A stretch of DNA of 64,000 nucleotides, from the NCBI GenBank assembly GCA_964641695.1, contig CAZXKG010000003.1:1-64000 (forward strand). Direction: 5' to 3'. A program made the translations under genes and the position numbers. This document shows, piece by piece, positions 58,359 through 64,000 of the stretch (position 1 is its first letter; every line of letters starts with the position of its first letter). The notes under the pieces were generated by a model that was not told the origin of the DNA, searched no databases, and worked only from the letters and a program-made list of their open reading frames with translations. This DNA is from RHKX01 sp964641695 (lineage in GTDB: Bacteria; Actinomycetota; Thermoleophilia; Solirubrobacterales; 70-9).

Positions 58359-58967
58359 CTATCCGCGAACGGCGAGCACGGCGAGCGTCGGGTTCTCGAT
58401 CCGCACGTCTCCAGCAAGCTGGCTACAGGCAAGCGAGACCGTGTGAGGGCCTGCCGCCAGCGGAGGTGTTACGACCGTACGAGCGAATCCGTTGGTCGCC
58501 GAGAGCGACGTGTTGTCGGTGGCCGCCTCGCCAGGCGCCGCGCTCAGCGGGCTCGGCGCACCGTCGACCCGCACCTGGCAGACGGCCTGGGCCGGCCCGC
58601 CGTTGGACTCCTGACCGCCGGTTGCGATCGCAAGTAGTCGCGCTCGGTTCTTCAAGTCGATCGTCGCCTCGGCGCAGGAGACGTAAGAAGCGCCGCTCGG
58701 ATCGCAGCCGGCGGGTTCACTCCCAGCCACCGCGACAAGCGTCGAGATGTCGAGCGACTGCTCGCGGATCTCCTTGCCGGTCAGCGAGTTGGGTTGAACG
58801 TCGATCCCACGCACCGCCTTGCGGTTCTTCAGATCGACGCTTCTGATCGTGTTGTTCTTGATCTCCGCCGAGGTGATCTTCGAGGCGGCGTAGGCGCCGC
58901 CGGTCCCGATCGCGACGATCAGGGCCAAGCTCGCTACGACGTTGGCGTAGGTCAGGTGCTTGCGCAT
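58359..58967 (-). CDS. Exported protein with the ITSAEIKNNTI start
   Basis: A 202-aa protein. A signal peptide (ANVVASLALIVAIGTGGAYA) is followed by SKITSAEIKNNTIRSVDLKNRKAVRGID, a repeat-like module common in exported proteins of Thermoleophilia. The C-terminal domain is beta rich with paired Cys (PAGCDPSGASYVSCAEA, VSLACSQL). It is placed between the transfer operon and a large surface protein of the element. A role in cell contact during mating is possible. Confidence 0.7.
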   Translation of the reverse strand: MRKHLTYANVVASLALIVAIGTGGAYAASKITSAEIKNNTIRSVDLKNRKAVRGIDVQPNSLTGKEIREQSLDISTLVAVAGSEPAGCDPSGASYVSCAEATIDLKNRARLLAIATGGQESNGGPAQAVCQVRVDGAPSPLSAAPGEAATDNTSLSATNGFARTVVTPPLAAGPHTVSLACSQLAGDVRIENPTLAVLAVRG

Positions 58968-59034
58968 CGCGCTTCTCCTCCTCGCGACGCTCGCCGGCGA
59001 GCGTCGCGTTCTGTGGCCATCCGGCCGCTCATCA

Positions 59035-60903
59035 TCATCTCGCCTTCACGATCACCTTTCGCGCCTTCGTGCTGGCTGGCGCTTTGTAAGGCCAGGTCTG
59101 CTCGCGGGCGAGCTTGACCCGGAAGCGGTAGCGCGCCGAGCGTTCGTAGAAGTTCCCGAACCGGTAGCGCAGGCGATAGCGCCCGCGCGAGTCGGTGGTG
59201 AACGCCTCGCGCACCGTGTTCCAGCGGCCGGCGCTCTCACGGACCTGGAGCTCCAGCAGCTTGCCGCCGCTCGGGATACGAGCGCCGTAGCGACCGACCC
59301 GACCGCCGAAGACGATCGCCTTGCCGGCGGGGACGACTCGCCGGGAGACGTGGAAGCTGGCTCTGCTTCGAACCGCGAGGTTCCCCGCTTGGCGCGTTCG
59401 GCCCTGGTAGCGCCGTGTGCCCTCGTAGATCGCGCTCACCCGTCGTGAAGGCCCAGCCGGTAGCTTCGAGCGCCAGCGGCCGCGCTGGTCTGTGCGGACC
59501 GTCCGCACCCGCCGGTCGATCAGCGCTCCGCGACCGAAGTACTCCTCGACTCGGACCGTCTGATCCGCGAGCGGCTCACCACGCTTGTCGACGAGCCGAC
59601 CGGTGACGCGGGAGTCGCGCCCGTAGGGGATGAGCTGACGCTTGGAACCACTGGCGATGTGGGCGTTGAGATCAACCTCGTCCCGCAGCGGGAAGCTGAG
59701 CACCATCGGCTCGCCGTTCACGCGGCGAGTGGACTGCGCCTGGTTTCCGGCGACGTCGCTGGCGGCGACCGCCAGCTCGTAGCGTCCCGCTGGGTAGGCG
59801 CCCGAGTTGACCCGAGCGCGTAGCTCGCCCGAGACGTGCTGGGTCGAGAGCGGTCGCCAGTCATCTGAGCTGTCCGCCGCGCGCACGTAGATCCCTCCCG
59901 AGGCGACGCCGGAGTGTGGGTCGACGGCGCTCGCCCGGATCAGCTCGGGGTCGTCTCGGTCTTGGGCGTTCGTGAACGCCAGTCTCGGCGGTGTGTTGTC
60001 GATCGCCAGCGTGTTCTGATCGCAGCGCTGGTTGCCGCCGAAGTCGCGGGCGCAGACCGCGAGCGAGTTCTGCCCGTCGCGGAAAGGCGACGCCGCTGTG
60101 CTCGGGATAACCCGCAGCTCGCCAGTCGAGCTGCAGGGCACGAAGCGCGAGGAGTGACTGGTTCCGGCAATCCGCCCGTCACATGCACCTGGCATGTGGG
60201 CGAGGGTCTGACCGTTGACGGTTGCGGTGATCCGCTCGATTCCCGCACCGTGATCGATCGCGACTACGTCGAGCGCGTGCGAACCCCGGAGCCAACCGCC
60301 GCCGCGAAGGCTGCCGCCGAGCCGCGCGAAGTTCGGGTCCTGGTAATCGGCGATCGTGAGTACCACGTTCCGGGCCCATGCCTTCGCGAGGGTCGAGTGA
60401 GGGCAGCTCCCCGCCCGGTCACACCACAGGCGCAGGATCACGCTCGCCGCTCGCGGGAAGCGCACGTTTCGGCGAATGAACCCGGTCGGCTCGGTCGCTC
60501 CGGTCGCGATCGCCGCGATCTCCCGGCCGGCGCCATCGGCGGCGAACACCCGAGCGCCGTGACCGGAGGCGCGGCGAACCCTGGCGGCGATGTCTGCGCC
60601 GACTATCCCAAGTGCGGTCTGGTCGGGAACCGTCCAGCGCGCTTGTCCCGAACGACCCGAAGCGGCGTCGCGGATGTTGTTGATCTGGATCGCGTTGCCC
60701 TCACTGGAATCGGCGCAGCGGTTGTGGATGGGGTAGGCGGTGCTGTCAGCGAACACAGCCTGGTGTCCGCGGTTGAGTGAGTGACACTGCACGACCGTGT
60801 ACTCACCGCCCGCCGCCGGTGCGCTCGCCGGGAGCGTCACCATCAGGATCAAAGGTGCCACTACGGTTGCCAATCGGCGCAAGTGTTCGTTGAGCTGCGT
60901 CAA
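59035..60903 (-). CDS. Large secreted Ig-like surface protein of the conjugative element
   Basis: A 622-aa protein from TTG at 60903 with GGAGG eight bases upstream. The signal peptide is LATVVAPLILMVTLPASAPA. Next comes a lectin-like beta domain (EYTVVQCHSLNRGHQAVF...ARWTVPDQTALGIVGADIAARVRR), then Ig-like modules (ALDVVAIDHGAGIERITATVNG, YELAVAASDVAGNQAQSTRRVNG) and a C-terminal pair of beta domains (VTGRLVDKRGEPLADQTVRVEE and FHVSRRVVPAGKAIVFGGRVG). The basic end is KARKVIVKAR. An adhesin for mating contact is a reasonable inference. Confidence 0.72.
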   Translation of the reverse strand: MTQLNEHLRRLATVVAPLILMVTLPASAPAAGGEYTVVQCHSLNRGHQAVFADSTAYPIHNRCADSSEGNAIQINNIRDAASGRSGQARWTVPDQTALGIVGADIAARVRRASGHGARVFAADGAGREIAAIATGATEPTGFIRRNVRFPRAASVILRLWCDRAGSCPHSTLAKAWARNVVLTIADYQDPNFARLGGSLRGGGWLRGSHALDVVAIDHGAGIERITATVNGQTLAHMPGACDGRIAGTSHSSRFVPCSSTGELRVIPSTAASPFRDGQNSLAVCARDFGGNQRCDQNTLAIDNTPPRLAFTNAQDRDDPELIRASAVDPHSGVASGGIYVRAADSSDDWRPLSTQHVSGELRARVNSGAYPAGRYELAVAASDVAGNQAQSTRRVNGEPMVLSFPLRDEVDLNAHIASGSKRQLIPYGRDSRVTGRLVDKRGEPLADQTVRVEEYFGRGALIDRRVRTVRTDQRGRWRSKLPAGPSRRVSAIYEGTRRYQGRTRQAGNLAVRSRASFHVSRRVVPAGKAIVFGGRVGRYGARIPSGGKLLELQVRESAGRWNTVREAFTTDSRGRYRLRYRFGNFYERSARYRFRVKLAREQTWPYKAPASTKARKVIVKAR

Positions 60904-60921
60904 CTGCTCTGCCTCCTTGCA

Positions 60922-62349
60922 TCAGGGTCCGAACTCGCGTTGGAAGTTCGAGCCGCCGTTTGAGCCTCCGCTTGATCCTCCGTCTGAGCCCGAGGAGCCG
61001 CCGCCGCTCGACGGTGTCGATGCCGAGACGACGCCGAACTCCTGCTCGACCGGCGGCGCGCTCGGCGCGACCGGCGGCGGCTCGACTGGGTCCGGCTTCG
61101 GTTCGGGCTTGGGCTCAGGATTGGAAGGCTTGGGGTCCGGCTTCGACTCGGGCTTCGGTTGCGGTGCCGGCGTGACCGGCGTCGTCACCGGTGCTTCGAC
61201 GATGGTGGTCTCGGCAACCGGCTCGCTTCGAGTTACATCGCGCTCGGGACGCTCCGCACCGAGTCCACCGCCCGGCCCAATGCCGGTGGCGAGGCAGACC
61301 GTCGCCGCGGCGCCCGTGCCCAGGCAGGCGATGGTGGCCTTGCCCGCGGCGCCGAGTCCGGCGACCTTGGCGAGAACGCCGGTGCCGACGGCGCCCGTCC
61401 CGCGAGCGCTGCCGATCGCCGAGACGGCATCGGCTGCCTCGTGGCTGCGACCGCCGATCACGTCCCTGAGCCTGCCCGGAGCCTCACCGAGTCGGGCGAG
61501 GAATCCGACCGAGGCCTCCGGGTCGATCGCGACCGGGGCGAGCGCACCGGCGACGGCCTCGTGGGTGGCGCGCAACTCACGTGCCAGTGCCGCCGCCTTC
61601 GGGTCGTTTCCGATCAGAAGCTCGGCTCGCTTGCGCTCCGATCGGGAAGCGACTCCGGCGACGTAGGCGCCGAGCAACTTGACCAGGAAGCGGTCGCCTT
61701 CGAGCGTCTGGTGCACGGTGTCGATCGCTCGCCGCAGACGGTAGTGGTAGGTGCTTCGCGGGACGCCGAGCTTGGAGGATGCCTCCTCGGTGGAGAGCCC
61801 CTCGACGAAGCGCGTCCGGTAGACGGCGCGATGCTCAGGCCCCAGCTGCTCGACCGCCTCGATCGAGCGAGCGAGCTCAGCGCGGACATCGACGCGATCC
61901 TCCGGGCGGGCCGTCTTGTCGGTGATCTCGATCAGGGTGTCGTCGGCGGGGTCGATCGCCATCTCGCGCTGATCGCGGATCAGATCCCTCGCGTCGCGCC
62001 AGGCGACGCAGCGCATGTAGGCGACGCGGTCGTGGATCAGCTCGCCGCGCTCGATACGGACGTAGACCTCGACCATCGCCTCCTGGGCGATGTCCTCGAT
62101 GTCCTCGCGACTGAGGCTCCTCGAGAAGCGTTGACGCAGGTAGGTGACGGTCCTCTGCCGATCGCTCTCGGTCGGCAGGCCGTTGCCATCGCCCCGGCCG
62201 TTCCCGTTGCTCCTGCTCTTCCCGTTGCTCGCCCCCAGACCGTTCGAGCCGAGCTCACCCGCCTCGCTCCGTCGTCCCTCCGCTTCGCTCCGCCGGCCCC
62301 CCGACTGCTCTGCTTCTCCTCGCTCACCGTTTCCCGCCGACCCCGTCAT
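60922..62349 (-). CDS. Sigma-70-family factor with a hydrophobic segment and Pro/Gly-rich C-terminal tail
   Basis: A 475-aa protein. After a ~60-residue low-complexity start, region 2 is visible (SREDIEDIAQEAMVEVYVRIERG ... MRCVAWRDARDLIRDQ), then region 4 (EQLGPEHRAVYRTRFVEGLSTEEASSKLGVPRSTYHYRLRRAI). The C-terminal half is not normal for a sigma factor. It has a zinc-finger-less linker, a hydrophobic stretch near 315-345 (AGKATIACLGTGAAATVCLATGIG), a KPEPKP-type Pro-rich region and a Gly/Ser tail ending QREFGP. A membrane-held sigma factor is plausible. It stands first before the surface proteins and transfer operon. Confidence 0.8.
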   Translation of the reverse strand: MTGSAGNGERGEAEQSGGRRSEAEGRRSEAGELGSNGLGASNGKSRSNGNGRGDGNGLPTESDRQRTVTYLRQRFSRSLSREDIEDIAQEAMVEVYVRIERGELIHDRVAYMRCVAWRDARDLIRDQREMAIDPADDTLIEITDKTARPEDRVDVRAELARSIEAVEQLGPEHRAVYRTRFVEGLSTEEASSKLGVPRSTYHYRLRRAIDTVHQTLEGDRFLVKLLGAYVAGVASRSERKRAELLIGNDPKAAALARELRATHEAVAGALAPVAIDPEASVGFLARLGEAPGRLRDVIGGRSHEAADAVSAIGSARGTGAVGTGVLAKVAGLGAAGKATIACLGTGAAATVCLATGIGPGGGLGAERPERDVTRSEPVAETTIVEAPVTTPVTPAPQPKPESKPDPKPSNPEPKPEPKPDPVEPPPVAPSAPPVEQEFGVVSASTPSSGGGSSGSDGGSSGGSNGGSNFQREFGP

Positions 62350-62405
62350 CTACCTCATAGGGCGCTTGCCCCTTCTTTCAGTCCAAATCCACATCTCACA
62401 AATTT

Positions 62406-62555
62406 GATCCCCCGTCCGTCCCTCTTCCTCTTCCATCCCTTCCCTATCCGCAGCCGACCCCACTCACACATACATTCATGGTGTGGGGGTGGGGTCGGCT
62501 GCGGATAGGGCTGGCATTCCCCGCCACGATGGGATCTAGGGGCGGACGGGGGATC
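62406..62555. promoter_or_regulatory. Nested double palindrome, candidate oriT or control region
   Basis: The inner arms are a perfect 22-bp inverted repeat (62442-62463 and 62489-62510; core CCGCAGCCGACCCCAC). The 25-nt loop holds a further CACAC/GTGTG stem. Outer arms GATCCCCCGTCCG-type (62406-62422) and their 17-bp partner (62539-62555) match with one wobble position. It fills the gap between the TetR gene and the sigma-factor gene. No terminator-like T-run is present. Between 62350 and 62617 I see no gene. Confidence 0.65.
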
Positions 62556-62617
62556 CATAGGTCCGTCCACGGGTGTTTGGGCTGTTTGAAGGCGGTCTGT
62601 AGCCGTTAGCTGGGACA

Positions 62618-63667
62618 TCAGGCGACCATCTCGCGAGTCTCGCTAGAGGCGTCAGAGCCGAGCATCCGGCTCAGATTGACAACCAGCCCGGGGAGACGCT
62701 GCCCGAGCATCTTGGAGTCACCGGCGAGCTCTGTCGAGCGGATCACCTCGACCAACGAGGCGGCGGCGAAGGTCACGCTGGGATCTTCCACCAGGACGTC
62801 CTTGCAGTCGGTGAGCAGATCCGTGATAGCTGCCCCCAGCGCGCTCCTCCTCGCTCCGTCGACGTCGGGCGGAGCCTCGTCGGGCAGGTGGGCCATCTCG
62901 ATCACCAGAATGCGCCGGCGATCGGCGTCGGCGGTCAGGGCGTCGGCGAAGGAGCGGAGTAAGCCAGGGAGATTGGTGGCTGCGACGTCGGATACGAGCT
63001 CATCGAGGAGCCGTTCGTAGGCCACCGCGAAGCACTCCTGCTTGCCGGAGAACTGGCGGTAGAAGTCAGCGGGTGGGACGTGGGCCGTCCTGACCAGAGT
63101 TCCGATCCTGACCTTGTGGAAGGAGCCCTCGTTGCGCAGAAGCTCGATCATCGCGGTCACGAGGCGGCCCCTTGTTCCCTCGGCGGACGTGAAGCGCTCG
63201 GCGATCAGATCGTCCAAAGCGAGAGCGAGCTTGGTTGCCGCGTCGGGATCGGTCTCGCTCAGCGAAGCCGCCATCCGCTCGATCGCACCGAGCTTGGGAT
63301 CGATCGCTTCGCAGAGGCATTGGCGCTTGTCGCGGAAGTGGGCGTAGAAGGCCTGGCGGGTGACGCCGATCGCATCGGTCACCTCGCCGACTCGCATCGC
63401 CTCATAGCCGCGTTGCTCAGCGGCTTCTCTGGCGGCTTCGAGCATCCGCTCCTTGGAGTTGAGGTTCGTGTAGCTGGGCGGAGCTCCGGCCGGTCGAGGC
63501 CGCTTGCGGGCGATCTTCTTCTCGTAACCGCCGTGGCCGTGCGGCGGCTTCGGCAGCTTGCCGGAAGGACTCCCACCTGACCGCCCGCGGGGTGGGCGGC
63601 CAGGTGAGACCTCTGCAAGCGCTGGCTTCGGTCCTCGCCCCCCGTTGGCTTTCCCGGGGGCGCCCAT
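62618..63667 (-). CDS. TetR-family regulator with two HTH-like segments
   Basis: A 349-aa protein, much longer than a usual TetR (~200 aa). A ~70-residue basic start is followed by TetR_N (MLEAAREAAEQRGYEAMRVGEVTDAIGVTRQAFYAHFRDKRQCL). A second similar segment lies near residues 170-210 (MIELLRNEGSFHKVRIGTLVRTAHVPPADFYRQFSGKQECF). The ATG follows the stop of the secreted-protein gene by one base (TGAGATG). This gene order repeats that at 1-3240. Confidence 0.85.
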   Translation of the reverse strand: MGAPGKANGGRGPKPALAEVSPGRPPRGRSGGSPSGKLPKPPHGHGGYEKKIARKRPRPAGAPPSYTNLNSKERMLEAAREAAEQRGYEAMRVGEVTDAIGVTRQAFYAHFRDKRQCLCEAIDPKLGAIERMAASLSETDPDAATKLALALDDLIAERFTSAEGTRGRLVTAMIELLRNEGSFHKVRIGTLVRTAHVPPADFYRQFSGKQECFAVAYERLLDELVSDVAATNLPGLLRSFADALTADADRRRILVIEMAHLPDEAPPDVDGARRSALGAAITDLLTDCKDVLVEDPSVTFAAASLVEVIRSTELAGDSKMLGQRLPGLVVNLSRMLGSDASSETREMVA

Positions 63668-63668
63668 C

Positions 63669-64000
63669 TCAGCGCCCCAGCTTCCGAGCCTGTTGCTTGA
63701 GCTTTCTGGCCTGCTTGCGAAGCTGCTTGGCCTTCTTCTTGTTCTTCGTCTTCTTGGCCTGCTTGAGGAGCTTCGCGGCCTTCTTGTTGAGCTTCTTCGC
63801 CTTCTTCTTGTTCTTGGCGTTGCCCTTGCCCTTGCAGGCGGTGCCGACCAGGGGGCTCTCGGAGAGGGTGCGGCCGTTGTGGGCGTCGATCGCGATCGAG
63901 AGCTTCCTCGCCACCGTGTTGGCGCAGAGGTTGCGGCTGTTGACCAGAAGGCCGTCTGATCCGCCTTCGAGCGTCAGCTCGAAGTGACTCACCGGAACAT
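63669..64000 (-). CDS. C-terminal part of a secreted repeat protein (cut by window end)
   Basis: The last ~110 residues of a protein homologous to the 988-aa protein at 274-3240: shared stretches are LTL[ED]GGSDGLLVNSRN and LS[EI]...PL[VI]G[TS]ACK, followed by the Lys/Ala/Gln-rich tail ending QARKLGR against QAKKLGR. It is coupled to the TetR gene downstream. The gene continues beyond the window. Confidence 0.85.
   Translation of the reverse strand, partial: VPVSHFELTLEGGSDGLLVNSRNLCANTVARKLSIAIDAHNGRTLSESPLVGTACKGKGNAKNKKKAKKLNKKAAKLLKQAKKTKNKKKAKQLRKQARKLKQQARKLGR

Larger units (their letters stand above)
38200..62617. mobile_element. Integrative and conjugative element (borders inferred)
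   Basis: The segment contains integrase, excisionase, VirD4/TraG coupling ATPase, replication-relaxation protein, SSB, a transglycosylase, and VirB6-, VirB4-, TcpE-, VirB2- and TcpC-like proteins, nearly all on the minus strand with start-stop overlaps. This is the gene set of an actinobacterial type IV secretion element. The left border is placed at tRNA-Ser and the integrase relic. The right border is placed before the TetR/secreted-protein unit, because that unit has a chromosomal counterpart at 1-3240. I found no matching direct repeats, so the borders are estimates. Confidence 0.65.

Noticed and set aside
38108..62617. Claim that the conjugative element is integrated in the 3' end of tRNA-Ser
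   Set aside because: The element lies on the 5' side of the tRNA and I found no direct repeat of the tRNA near 62-64 kb, so the attachment site is not demonstrated.

Overview
The window is high-GC actinobacterial DNA. Several gene families, such as secreted proteins with an LPDCRAYEQVSP start, proteins with an ITSAEIKNNTI start, and Ig-like secreted proteins with basic tails, point to the Thermoleophilia / Solirubrobacterales. That placement is inferred from family flavour and not from a marker gene.

1-6 kb (minus strand): a beta-propeller-like secreted protein, a 988-aa secreted protein with internal repeats and a Lys-rich tail, and a TetR regulator cut by the window start form a translationally coupled operon. 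Two inverted copies of one 23-bp palindrome lie upstream. The right edge (62.6-64 kb) carries the same secreted-protein/TetR pair again.

6-17 kb: two cupin plus secreted hydrolase pairs (SlpD-type alpha/beta hydrolase; S12 serine hydrolase), a divergent MarR regulator, an MFS drug exporter with its TetR regulator, a secreted NHL/Vgb-like propeller, and an FMN split-barrel protein coupled to a split-barrel/GAF protein. 12.7-18 kb is a gene graveyard: a chimaera of a UBP zinc finger and a thioredoxin-reductase tail, an E2 acyltransferase tail, a DUF4236 stub, a frameshifted PASTA domain and the end of an IS21-like element. Two copies of a ~50-bp hairpin repeat lie in it.

18-24 kb: an ABC exporter, permease, histidine kinase and NarL-type regulator in one operon, then a frameshifted LuxR relic. 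Next is a 1.16-kb mini-island holding vapBC. It is bounded by 42-bp direct repeats of the tRNA-Arg(ACG) 3' half and appears to have separated the tRNA from its terminator.

24-38 kb: ordinary chromosome. It holds a P1/DmpA peptidase, a secreted phospholipase D-like protein, a holin-IV/phosphodiesterase fusion, an MBL hydrolase, an AI-2E family permease, two secreted proteins, DUF3817, a FemAB/GNAT-like protein and tRNA-Ser(GCT).

38-62.6 kb: an integrative and conjugative element or its core. It has a tyrosine recombinase, an excisionase-like protein, a VirD4/TraG coupling ATPase, a replication-relaxation protein, SSB, a transglycosylase/M15 hydrolase, VirB6-, VirB4-, TcpE-, VirB2- and TcpC-like proteins, surface proteins and an unusual sigma factor with a membrane/Pro-rich tail. 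Cargo includes vapBC, an FAD monooxygenase and a DUF3644 (HEPN-like) gene interrupted by an IS481-family element in a GCTAGC target. A 150-bp nested palindrome at 62.4 kb is a candidate oriT or control site. No classical relaxase was recognised.
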